Source of the DNA: Algoriphagus alkaliphilus | GTDB lineage: Bacteria > Bacteroidota > Bacteroidia > Cytophagales > Cyclobacteriaceae | Length of the DNA stretch: 41,653 nucleotides | Reading direction: 5' to 3' | Assembly: GCF_900103735.1 (NCBI RefSeq) | Contig: NZ_FMXE01000040.1 | Span: forward strand, 1 to 41,653 | In this document: piece after piece, positions 34,942 through 41,653 of the stretch | Layout: every line of letters starts with the position of its first letter | Position numbering within the stretch: the first letter of the stretch is position 1 | Made by a program: the position numbers and the translations under genes | Notes under the pieces: generated by a model | What the model was told of the DNA's origin: nothing | Databases searched by the model: none | Seen by the model: only the letters and a program-made list of their open reading frames with translations

Positions 34942-35649
34942 ATGAGAAAAGTTGAAGTTTGCTTTAGTCCTGAGTTAATTCATTTATTCGATCTTGAAGA
35001 CAAAATCGTGGTAGTGGTCGATATTTTTCGCGCCACTTCCACCATGGTGGCTGCTTTGGCCAATGGTATCGAATCAATCCTTTCTTTTGCAGATTTGGAG
35101 GCTTGCCGCCTGATGAAGGAAAAGGGATTCCTGATCGGTGGGGAACGGAACGGGCTGACAGCACCTGGCTTTGAGATGGGAAATTCTCCTGTAGCTTACC
35201 TTTCTGGCGAGTATTCAGGTCGCAAACTTGCCATGACCACCACCAACGGAACACAGGCGATAGAGAAATCCAAAGGAGCATTTGAAATTCTGATCGGTGC
35301 TTTTCCTAATCTCCAAGCCACGGTATCCTATATTCAGGATCAAAATAAGGATGTCCTTATTCACTGTGCTGGTTGGAAGGGGCACTTCAACTTAGAGGAT
35401 TCGCTTTATGCAGGAGCATTGGTGAAGTCATTGGAATCAACGCATGAATCAAGCGAGGATGGGGCCATGGCAATGAGCCTGCTTTTCGAAAAAGTTGGAC
35501 ATAACCTCAAAGGGTTTTTATCCCAAGCCTCTCATGCTAAGCGACTACAGAATCATGGAATTGAGGAGGATATTGACTTTTGCCTGACGCTGGATCTATA
35601 TGAGATTGTGGTGAAATTGGATGAGAGAGGGTTTTTGGTGAAAGTTTAG
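34942..35649 (+). CDS. comB: 2-phosphosulfolactate phosphatase
   Basis: 235 residues. Clear ComB pattern: VVVVDIFRATSTMVAALANGIESI, LIGGERNGLTAPGFEMGNSPVAYL and MTTTNGTQAI, a Mg-dependent phosphatase. In archaea it gives sulfolactate for coenzyme M. Bacterial ComB homologues have undefined substrates. It is cotranscribed with gcvT (2-base gap). Confidence 0.9.
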   Translation: MRKVEVCFSPELIHLFDLEDKIVVVVDIFRATSTMVAALANGIESILSFADLEACRLMKEKGFLIGGERNGLTAPGFEMGNSPVAYLSGEYSGRKLAMTTTNGTQAIEKSKGAFEILIGAFPNLQATVSYIQDQNKDVLIHCAGWKGHFNLEDSLYAGALVKSLESTHESSEDGAMAMSLLFEKVGHNLKGFLSQASHAKRLQNHGIEEDIDFCLTLDLYEIVVKLDERGFLVKV

Positions 35650-36187
35650 TGGTCTCTTTGTTCTAAACCTTTTCCCTACACCTTTCTGACTTTTATCTAT
35701 AAGGCTTCGAAGACTGTCACCCTGAGTTGGAAATATTCGGGAAACATACAAAAATGGAATGACAGGGTTTAGCATGCCAAAGGCCGATAAAATGGAAATT
35801 TAGGTTTAAATGTTGCCTGCCTAGACAAAACATTGATCGGAAGGGCGCGGTGGGAGGATTTGCCAGCGAGCCAGCGTTCGGCCTAGTGCGGTGGGAGCAT
35901 TGGCAAATCTTGACCTTTTGGTTCTTTTGGGTCAAGCCAAAAGAACGAAGAAAAAAAATACTTAACCTAAATCCAGAACCATAATTAAATGATCAATGTC
36001 TAACGATTTAAAGACTCCAAATCGGAATAAAATTCTATAATATTCTTTTTTACAAAATTAAATACAAGCTGTCATCGGTAGCGGAGTCGAAGTGTCAGCC
36101 TAACAAAACTGCCAACTGCGACTGCCTATTTCGCTATTTCAACTTCAATCTTTTGATTTAAGATTTCAAACATCATCCATCTGACTT
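35650..36187. other. 538-bp intergenic stretch of repeat remnants, no gene seen
   Basis: Contains TGTCACCCTGAG (about 35715) and GCGGAGTCGAAG (about 36080), halves of a dispersed palindromic repeat common in Bacteroidota, a 10-base hairpin at 35921-35946, GCGGTGGGAG words (35848-35900) and a CTGCCAACTGCGACTGCC word piece (36110-36130). No frame gives a recognisable protein. It precedes a decayed outer-membrane protein fragment. Confidence 0.65.
35921..35946. repeat. Hairpin repeat GTTCTTTTGG/CCAAAAGAAC
   Basis: Ten-base perfect arms with the loop GTCAAG. No T tract follows on either side, so it is a repeat remnant rather than a terminator. Confidence 0.6.
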
Positions 36188-36420
36188 TCAAAAAGCCTCC
36201 CCAAACGTAAAATAAAACTGCATACCTTCATTTGGAGAATGAGCCAAATCCAGTCGTAGATTCAGTTTTTTGGCTTTTGAAAGCCGAAATCTTCCCCCAG
36301 CACCATAGGCTATTTTAGTCCCATGAGCTATGGAATTGATGTCTGAGAATACATTTCCAATCCCCGCAAATCCCACATTTCCCCAACGATTGCCCAGACC
36401 ACACTTTGATAGAATCCTGT
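36188..36420 (-). pseudogene. C-terminal fragment of a D15/BamA-type outer-membrane protein, frameshifted
   Basis: The last frame reads NVGFAGIGNVFSDINSIAHG, then RFRLSKAKKLNLRLDLAHSP and the terminal QFYFTFGEAF, which ends in the aromatic residue typical of BamA/TamA-like barrels. Upstream, near 36391, the protein continues only in another frame (GFYQSVVWA), as if one base were lost. A hairpin with ATCCTGTT arms (36414-36436) interrupts it further. No start, signal or POTRA region remains. An inactive remnant; the intact gene, if any, is elsewhere. Confidence 0.72.
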
Positions 36421-36436
36421 TGCGCTATAACAGGAT
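36414..36436. repeat. Small hairpin ATCCTGTT/AACAGGAT
   Basis: Eight-base perfect arms with a 7-base loop, at the broken upstream edge of the D15 fragment. Confidence 0.55.
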
Positions 36437-36529
36437 GAATAATTTTCCCAAAAATCAAAAAAAGAAAGAGTGAACACTTAGCAACTTGAAGCATACTCCA
36501 ATGTATGATTCAGCAACTCTTTTTCTCGA

Positions 36530-36666
36530 TTAAGAACTGGAGCTATTATTTGGTTTTGCGGCAGGCTTTTTAATTTCTTCAATTGTGGGGTAGGAGCTCC
36601 GGTTCATCCCGTCTGAAAAAAAATCTCGGCACCAACAATTAGAAAAGTGATAAGGATTTTCCTCAT
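36530..36666 (-). pseudogene. Small exported-looking ORF broken at an A8 (T8) run
   Basis: From the ATG at 36666, the start MRKILITFLIVGAEIFF looks like a short hydrophobic leader. The frame ends after an eight-base run at 36616-36623. With one base added there, reading continues SDGMNRSSYPTIEEIKKPAA to a stop at 36530, giving about 45 residues. It could be a small exported peptide with a homopolymer sequencing error, or a decayed gene next to the D15 fragment. No family recognised. Confidence 0.4.
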
Positions 36667-36717
36667 GTAAAAGTATTTAGCAAAGAAGCTGTCCTTTACT
36701 AGTATTACTTCCATAAT

Positions 36718-37476
36718 TTATCTGGTTAAAATACCTCCATCTATCGTAAAGGCTGATCCTGTGATCCATGAAGCTTCTTCTGAAACCAGAAATAAAGCCA
36801 ATGAAGCAATATCCTCAGGTTTTCCAAGTCGTTTCATGAGTGTGTTATTTGCAGTTTGCTGCACGATGGTATTCGGGTCCTGAAAGGCCTTGGCAGAATC
36901 CCAAATCATAGGCGTATCGACAGGTCCGGGACAGATGGTGTTGACTCGAATTTCCGGGCCATAGTCCAATGCCATTTCTTTGACCAAAGCAACCAGGGCT
37001 GCTTTGCTTGCGCAATAGGCTGCATGATTTGGAAAAGACTTAAAGGCCGCAATGGAACTGTTGACAAGAATCACTCCTTTTCCCGTTTTTTTCATTTCAG
37101 GAATCGCAAAGCGACTAAGATAAAATACAGAATTCAAATTTGTCGCCAGTGTATAATCCCATTCTTCCAAGGAAATATCAGTCACCGAACCGATTCCCAA
37201 GTTTCCTGAATTGGTGACAATGATATCCAGTTTGCCAAAGTTTCGGATTGCCTCCTTTACCAATTGCTCATTGGCTTGGGGTTTGGAGATGTCACCTGCG
37301 ACAAAAACAGTTTTTTTTCCAGATAAATTGAGTTCTTTTTCAAGAGCAAGACCTCTTTCTGGATCCCTACCACTTAGAATTACACTCGCTCCTTCACGTA
37401 CAAAAGCCTCCGCCATGGCCATTCCCATTCCACTTGTCGCTCCGGTGACGATGATGGATTTATCTTCTAACTTCAT
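36718..37476 (-). CDS. SDR-family oxidoreductase
   Basis: 252 residues, classical SDR. The NAD(P) loop is VTGATSGMGMAMAEAFV, TNSGNLG is the adenine-side motif (NNAG-like with the second position changed), VNSSIAAFKSFPNHAAYCASKAAL holds the catalytic Ser, Tyr and Lys, and CPGPVDTPM follows. The substrate is not predictable. It starts 9 bases downstream of the MazG-like gene, so both are likely in one transcript. Confidence 0.9.
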   Translation of the reverse strand: MKLEDKSIIVTGATSGMGMAMAEAFVREGASVILSGRDPERGLALEKELNLSGKKTVFVAGDISKPQANEQLVKEAIRNFGKLDIIVTNSGNLGIGSVTDISLEEWDYTLATNLNSVFYLSRFAIPEMKKTGKGVILVNSSIAAFKSFPNHAAYCASKAALVALVKEMALDYGPEIRVNTICPGPVDTPMIWDSAKAFQDPNTIVQQTANNTLMKRLGKPEDIASLALFLVSEEASWITGSAFTIDGGILTR

Positions 37477-37485
37477 TTGCTTGAT

Positions 37486-37830
37486 TTATTTTAGTTTTTC
37501 ATTATCCCGATGACGATTGATATCTCGGATGTTTTTCTTTTCGAAGTTCTTCTTCATAGCTTCAGTCAAATCCACCCCGGTTTGGTTGGCAAGGCAGATT
37601 AATACCCAAAGCACATCTGCCATCTCGTCTCCCAAGTCTTTGCCTTTGTCAGATTCTTTGAAGGATTGCTCTCCGTAGGTTCTGGACATGATTCGCGCTA
37701 ATTCTCCGACTTCTTCCATCAAAATGGTCATGTTGGTGAGTTCGTTGAAGTATCTCACGCCGACAGTTTTGATCCATTGGTCAACTTGGGCTTGAGCTTC
37801 GGAGAGGGTGATTTCTGTGGTACTTTCCAT
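37486..37830 (-). CDS. MazG-like nucleotide pyrophosphohydrolase
   Basis: 114 residues, a single MazG domain. EEVGELARIMSR and LGDEMADVLWVLICLAN give the EExxE...ExxD magnesium site. It probably cleaves non-canonical or excess nucleoside triphosphates to monophosphate and pyrophosphate. It is first of a two-gene unit with the SDR gene. Confidence 0.9.
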   Translation of the reverse strand: MESTTEITLSEAQAQVDQWIKTVGVRYFNELTNMTILMEEVGELARIMSRTYGEQSFKESDKGKDLGDEMADVLWVLICLANQTGVDLTEAMKKNFEKKNIRDINRHRDNEKLK

Positions 37831-37991
37831 CTTTCAGTAATTTGATCTGGAAATTAGAGATTGAGGAAAGGGATTCCAAACAGCCTGATTTTTTATACTG
37901 GAATTCACTCCTGTATTTAAGCTTGAAATTCCCCCATTGAATTTGGTTCAAGCTATTTTCTGAGTTAATTCACAATCCAAAACCTTCTTTC

Positions 37992-39551
37992 ATGAAAAAG
38001 CTATTACTCCTTGTTTTACTCTCTGCTTTATTTTTTCGCTGTGCGGAAAAAGAATCTGAAAACAAACTTCCCAGAATTGCGATTGCGGGCCTTGCGATCG
38101 AGTCCAGTACCTTCTCGCCAGCTTTAACTCATGAAGAAGCATTCAAGGCAAGAGTAGATGAAGACGTGTTTACGTTTTATCCCTTTTTGGCTCAGGATTC
38201 TATACATAGAAAGCGTGCAGAGTGGATACCAACCCTGAGAGCGCATGCTTTGCCTGGTGGAATCGTCACTCGCGAAGCTTACGAATCGCTCGTGAATCAG
38301 ACGTTGGATCGACTCAAAGCCGATCTTCCGTACGACGGACTATTCTTGGACATTCATGGAGCAATGAGTGTGGTGGGATTGGATGATCCGGAGGGCGATT
38401 TCATAAGACGCGTTAGGGAAGTGATAGGATATGAAACAGTTATTTCCACGTCAATGGACTTGCATGGAAATGTGTCCAAAGTCTTGGCGGAAAACTCTGA
38501 TTTGATCACTTGCTACCGAATGGCACCACACGAGGATGCGTTGGAATCCAAAAAACGAGCAGTTGAAAATCTGCTGGATCGCCTGGAAAGCGGAAAAGGA
38601 AAACCAGCATTCAAAGCTTGGATTCCTATTCCGATTTTGCTTCCCGGAGAAAAAACGAGCACTCGGATCGAACCCGGAAAGGGTCTTTATGCTAAAGTAG
38701 ATCCTGAAACCAAAAAAGAAGGAGTGATTGATGCGGCAATTTGGATTGGGTATGCCTGGGCCGACGAACCCCGAAACCATGCCGTAGTGATGGTGACTGG
38801 AGACGATGAAAAGCAAGTGAAGGAAAGTGCGGAATATTTGGCGAAAAGTTTTTGGGATGTAAGAGCTGAATTTGAGTTTGTGGCTCAGGTGGCAACATTA
38901 GAGGAAAGTTTGAATATGGCTTTGGCAAGTGAGAAACGTCCTTTTATGATCTCGGACATGGGGGACAATCCCACAGCCGGAGGAGCGGGTGACGTCACTT
39001 GGACCTTGCATGAGCTATTGAAGCGTCGTGAATTCAAATCTGAAACAGGTCCTGAATTGATCTATGCTTCTATTCCCGGCCCGGAGTTGGTAGAAATGGC
39101 ATTGGCTGTAGGCATAGGTGGAAAAGTGGAAGCTGAGGTAGGAGCGGCAGTGGATAGTCGTTTTGCTCCTCCTGTGAAGCTTTCCGGCACAGTGGAGGCA
39201 ATTAAAGAAGGAGACAAAGATGCAGGTGTGGAAGTGGTCGTAAAAGTGGGTGCCATTAAAGTAATTGTTACTAAGAAGCGTAAGCCATATCATCTTGAAA
39301 AAGACTTTACGGACCTTGGGTTGAATCCTCGAAAAGCAGCAATTGTGGTAGTGAAAATCGGCTATCTAGTTCCTGAGTTATATGATATGCGGGGAGACTG
39401 GATTATGGCTCAGACTCCTGGTGGGGTAGATCAGGATTTGGATCGATTGGGTCATAAGCGGATCATTCGCCCGATGTATCCATTGGATAGGGATATGGCC
39501 GATCCTGATTTGAGTGTGAGATTTATACCCACTTCAGGGGGGAGTAAGTAA
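37992..39551 (+). CDS. M81-family metallohydrolase (MlrC-like), exported lipoprotein
   Basis: 519 residues. A lipoprotein signal (MKKLLLLVLLSALFFRCAEK) places it in the periplasm or on the outer membrane, with C17 as the likely anchor. The M81 domain begins PRIAIAGLAIESSTFSP. Zinc ligands fit D156 and H158 in SMDLHGN and H180 in MAPHED, the same 2- and 22-residue spacing as in MlrC of the microcystin pathway. The C-terminal part (NPTAGGAGDVTW, ...TPGGVDQD) is the MlrC C-terminal domain. MlrC cleaves linear microcystin peptide, but most homologues have unknown substrates. No mlrA, B or D neighbours are seen. Confidence 0.9.
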   Translation: MKKLLLLVLLSALFFRCAEKESENKLPRIAIAGLAIESSTFSPALTHEEAFKARVDEDVFTFYPFLAQDSIHRKRAEWIPTLRAHALPGGIVTREAYESLVNQTLDRLKADLPYDGLFLDIHGAMSVVGLDDPEGDFIRRVREVIGYETVISTSMDLHGNVSKVLAENSDLITCYRMAPHEDALESKKRAVENLLDRLESGKGKPAFKAWIPIPILLPGEKTSTRIEPGKGLYAKVDPETKKEGVIDAAIWIGYAWADEPRNHAVVMVTGDDEKQVKESAEYLAKSFWDVRAEFEFVAQVATLEESLNMALASEKRPFMISDMGDNPTAGGAGDVTWTLHELLKRREFKSETGPELIYASIPGPELVEMALAVGIGGKVEAEVGAAVDSRFAPPVKLSGTVEAIKEGDKDAGVEVVVKVGAIKVIVTKKRKPYHLEKDFTDLGLNPRKAAIVVVKIGYLVPELYDMRGDWIMAQTPGGVDQDLDRLGHKRIIRPMYPLDRDMADPDLSVRFIPTSGGSK

Positions 39552-39576
39552 TTGACCTAAGCTTAAAAAAAGAGAA

Positions 39577-39948
39577 ATGATGAATCCCAAACCTGAGTCC
39601 GTGGATCAGTACTTGAGTTGGTTTTCCGGAGAAATTCGGGAAAGGCTTGAACTCATGCGGGAGACCTTAAAAAATGCATTACCAGATGCTAAAGAGGTCA
39701 TCAGCTACCACATGCCGGCATTTCGGACCACCGAGGTATTGGTGTATTATGCAGCTGCAAAAAATCACATCGGCTTTTATCCAACTAATTCAGGGGTCGC
39801 CGAATTCAAGAAAGAATTGGAGCCGTACAATACCAGCAAAGGAGCCATCCAATTTCCGTTCAGCCAAGCCTTGCCCTTGGGTTTGATTGCTGACATCGCG
39901 ACTTTTCGATTTATTGAAGTGCAATCAAAGCCCGTAAAAAAGAAATAA
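39577..39948 (+). CDS. DUF1801 (YdhG/iron-chaperone-like) protein
   Basis: 123 residues. ESVDQYLSWFSGEIRERLELMRETLKNALPDAKEVISYHMPAF, the DUF1801 pattern, then HIGFYPTNSGVAEFKKELEPYNTSKGAIQFPFSQALP. The fold is similar to the bacterial frataxin-like iron chaperone Fra/YdhG. Function uncertain. It follows the MlrC-like gene by 25 bases and converges on the class V aminotransferase gene. Confidence 0.85.
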   Translation: MMNPKPESVDQYLSWFSGEIRERLELMRETLKNALPDAKEVISYHMPAFRTTEVLVYYAAAKNHIGFYPTNSGVAEFKKELEPYNTSKGAIQFPFSQALPLGLIADIATFRFIEVQSKPVKKK

Positions 39949-39950
39949 AA

Positions 39951-41219
39951 TTAGAGGAGAATCGAAGGAAGGGCTTTTAACAAAAGATCAATATCTTCCT
40001 TTGAATTGTAAATGTGAGTGGAAATACGAATTGCGTTGACACCAGCTTCGGGGACTTGGCGAAGTCTGAATCCTGATTTATTAAGCGCATTTCCGACTTC
40101 TTGGTAGCTGTGGTGTTTTGGGCGAAAGGAAACCATTGAAATCCTCGATTGGGATTCTACTGAGGAAAGTAATTCGATTTGATTTCCAAATTGAGCTAAC
40201 CCATTGAATAAATGTTCATTCAATTCCCGTACTCTGAATTCGATTTTTTTCTTTCCGATTTCCTCGTGAAAAGATAATGCTGCCGAAACCCCCTTCATTA
40301 GCGATGTGCTCTGTGTTCCATAATCAAACCGATGTGCAGAATCAACATAACCTGTTAAAGTCGGAGGATCGCCAAACAAATTCCATCCTGTGTCACTTCC
40401 ACCGCCGATGTGATAGGGCTGAAGCTGATCAAGCTTTTCCTCATTGACATAGAGGAAACCTGTCCCACTTGGTCCCAACAACCACTTGTGACAACATCCG
40501 GCATAAAAGTCACAGTTTAGATCTTTCAGATCCAAATCAAAGGACCCAGCTCCATGCGCTCCGTCTATTGCCGTAAAGATCCCGCGACTTCGGGCAAATT
40601 CCGAGATTTCTCTGATTGGAAAAACAAGTCCTGTTGTGCATGTAACATGAGGAATTGCAATGACTCGGGTATTGCGGTTAACGAGTTCTTTGATCAGATC
40701 GAGGTTTTCTGACTGGGTGTTGGCCGGAGTAAAAATTTTAAGGTTTATCCCATGAAGTTTTGCTCGGTTAAGCCAAGGCAAGGCATTTCCTACGTGATCG
40801 TGATTAGTGATGATCACTTCGTCTCCTTTGGCTAAAGGGATTCCCCAAGCCATGATATTGATACCTTCTGTGGTATTGTGGGTCAAGCTCAATTCGGAGG
40901 TTTTGACTCCTATGAAAGCCGCCAGTTTTTCTCTTTCGATCTCAGTATTTCCATATTCTCCTGAAGAATTAATATGCGTCAACGATTCTTCCATGGCTTT
41001 TTGAACTGGAAATGGAGCAGGTCCAAAAGTGCCATTGTTGAAGTATATTCTGGTTTTGTTCAGTGGAAATTGAGATCTGATCTGATTCCAGAATTGTTCT
41101 CCTTCCAAAGACTGATTAATCTTAAACGGCTGAAATGCAAAAGCGGAATTCATTCCAACCACACCGGGAATGGCCAAGCCCGCAAAAATTTCTTGAATAA
41201 AAGTGCGCCTGCTTTTCAT
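39951..41219 (-). CDS. Class V aminotransferase-fold PLP enzyme, Tat-type exported
   Basis: 422 residues. The start MKSRRTFIQEIFAGLAIPGV has the twin-arginine S-R-R-T-F-I pattern, suggesting folded export by Tat. The PLP domain has GAHGAGSFDLDLKDLNCDFYAGCCHKWLLGPSGTGFLYV, with the Schiff-base lysine in HKW, like isopenicillin-N epimerase and cysteine desulfurase relatives; FNNGTFGP and TEGINIMAWG are cofactor contacts. An exported PLP enzyme of this group may act on periplasmic amino or thio compounds; substrate unknown. The start codon lies within the first unit of the tandem repeat array upstream. Confidence 0.88.
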   Translation of the reverse strand: MKSRRTFIQEIFAGLAIPGVVGMNSAFAFQPFKINQSLEGEQFWNQIRSQFPLNKTRIYFNNGTFGPAPFPVQKAMEESLTHINSSGEYGNTEIEREKLAAFIGVKTSELSLTHNTTEGINIMAWGIPLAKGDEVIITNHDHVGNALPWLNRAKLHGINLKIFTPANTQSENLDLIKELVNRNTRVIAIPHVTCTTGLVFPIREISEFARSRGIFTAIDGAHGAGSFDLDLKDLNCDFYAGCCHKWLLGPSGTGFLYVNEEKLDQLQPYHIGGGSDTGWNLFGDPPTLTGYVDSAHRFDYGTQSTSLMKGVSAALSFHEEIGKKKIEFRVRELNEHLFNGLAQFGNQIELLSSVESQSRISMVSFRPKHHSYQEVGNALNKSGFRLRQVPEAGVNAIRISTHIYNSKEDIDLLLKALPSILL

Positions 41220-41653
41220 CTGGTTATAATTTGATTTTATTGGTCAGATAGCCTGTCCCGATCTTTCATCGGGAGAATGCCCTGCCCCGATAGCTTGGGG
41301 CATCCCCCTGTGTGATCCCGTACCTACGGGATCATGGGCATTTCATGTGTTTATAATTTGGTTTTTAATTGCCACATGGAATACCCCCAGATAATCATGC
41401 TCCTGTGTGTCGCTCTTTCGAAATGGGTATTTCATGTGTTTATAATTTGGTTTTTAATTGCCACATGGAATACCCCCAGATAATCATGCTCCTGTGTGTC
41501 GCTCTTTCGACATGGGTATTTCATCTGTTTATATTTTGTTTTTTAATGGTCAGATGGGATGCCCTGGATAATCATTCCCCTGTGTGAGAAGACTTTCTCA
41601 TGGGCATTTCATGTGTATGTAAATTCTTTTTAAAGGTCAAACCTGACTGTTTG
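41214..41653. repeat. Tandem repeat array, ~89-bp unit, with a hairpin of changing stem sequence
   Basis: Units begin TTTCATSTG near 41214, 41341, 41430, 41519 and 41607; the last runs off the window. Lengths are 127, 89, 89, 88 and partial. Units 2 and 3 are almost identical; units 1 and 4 are diverged. Each complete unit carries a TATAATTTG-like motif and ends CCTGTG, then a hairpin, then TGGGYATTTCAT. Hairpin stems: TGATCCCGT/ACGGGATCA (41313-41334), TGTCG/CGACA (41497-41512) and TGAGAA/TTCTCA (41585-41600); the third unit's stem at 41409-41422 has one mismatch. The first unit adds two extra hairpins (TCCCGAT/ATCGGGA at 41256-41274, GCCCC/GGGGC at 41284-41301) and includes the ATG of the class V aminotransferase. 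Confidence 0.82.

Noticed and set aside
41369..41587. Open frame of 72 codons inside the tandem array
   Set aside because: The repeat period is 89 bases, so the frame shifts between units; the products of units are not the same peptide. Chance open frame.
41214..41653. CRISPR-like array
   Set aside because: The units are ~89 bp and adjoin each other directly, with no short direct repeat and unique spacer pattern, and no cas genes are near.

Overview
The window looks like chromosomal DNA of a Bacteroidota bacterium of the Cytophagales, most like the Cyclobacteriaceae (Algoriphagus-type). I base this on -7 promoter motifs of the TAnnTTTG type, the lack of strong Shine-Dalgarno sequences, Bacteroidota-restricted families (DUF7935, DUF6265, J-domain/KTSC protein), ComB, and very typical dispersed intergenic repeats (CACAGATT words, CCTGTCAGG palindromes, CTGCCTACTG words). 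The genus is an inference. No rRNA, tRNA or CRISPR array was found.

Layout. 1-1400: an almost complete IS3-family element with both terminal repeats and a probable -1 frameshift site. 1.5-6.9 kb: SirB1-like protein; a PPTase/redoxin-lipoprotein pair on the minus strand; a tightly overlapping plus-strand operon WD40 protein - DivIVA-domain protein - folB - DUF4268; an NTF2-like exported protein. 7.1-11.4 kb: PhyH dioxygenase and Gfo/Idh oxidoreductase, then an M48 lipoprotein protease and a small exported protein, with palindromic repeats between them. 11.7-14.8 kb: an aldo/keto reductase fused to a Rid domain, and an APC permease. 15.2-18.6 kb: pta-ackA, the acetate/acetyl-phosphate/ATP pathway. 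18.8-20.3 kb: J-domain/KTSC protein and a CDF metal transporter. 20.7-27.0 kb: a compact sugar cassette (ArnC-like GT2, WecD-like acetyltransferase, WecE-like aminotransferase, two large GT-C-like membrane proteins).

27.0-30.7 kb: DUF6265 protein, an A-type Fe-S protein lacking its C-terminal cysteines, and the operon DUF7935 - YkvA - thioredoxin-like - Rossmann oxidoreductase - dtd. 30.7-33.8 kb: a hicB antitoxin gene broken by a stop codon beside a 167-bp MITE-like repeat, thiL, methylmalonyl-CoA epimerase and a canonical IscA-type protein, all separated by CACAGATT repeats. 33.8-35.6 kb: gcvT-comB. 35.65-36.7 kb is a gene graveyard (repeat pieces, a D15-type outer-membrane protein fragment, a frameshifted small ORF). 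36.7-41.2 kb: SDR and MazG-like genes, an exported MlrC (M81) lipoprotein, a DUF1801 protein and a Tat-type exported class V aminotransferase. The window ends inside an ~89-bp tandem repeat array.

The most unusual observations are (1) the tandem array at 41214-41653, whose units carry a hairpin at the same place with different but self-complementary stems, and whose first unit contains the start codon of the adjacent gene; (2) two 167-bp inverted copies of a MITE-like repeat 16 kb apart, one touching the broken hicB; (3) the ArnC/WecE/WecD/GT-C cassette, a possible Fuc4NAc-type analogue of the Arn lipid A pathway; and (4) the translationally coupled WD40-DivIVA pair. Most other genes are ordinary housekeeping or accessory genes.
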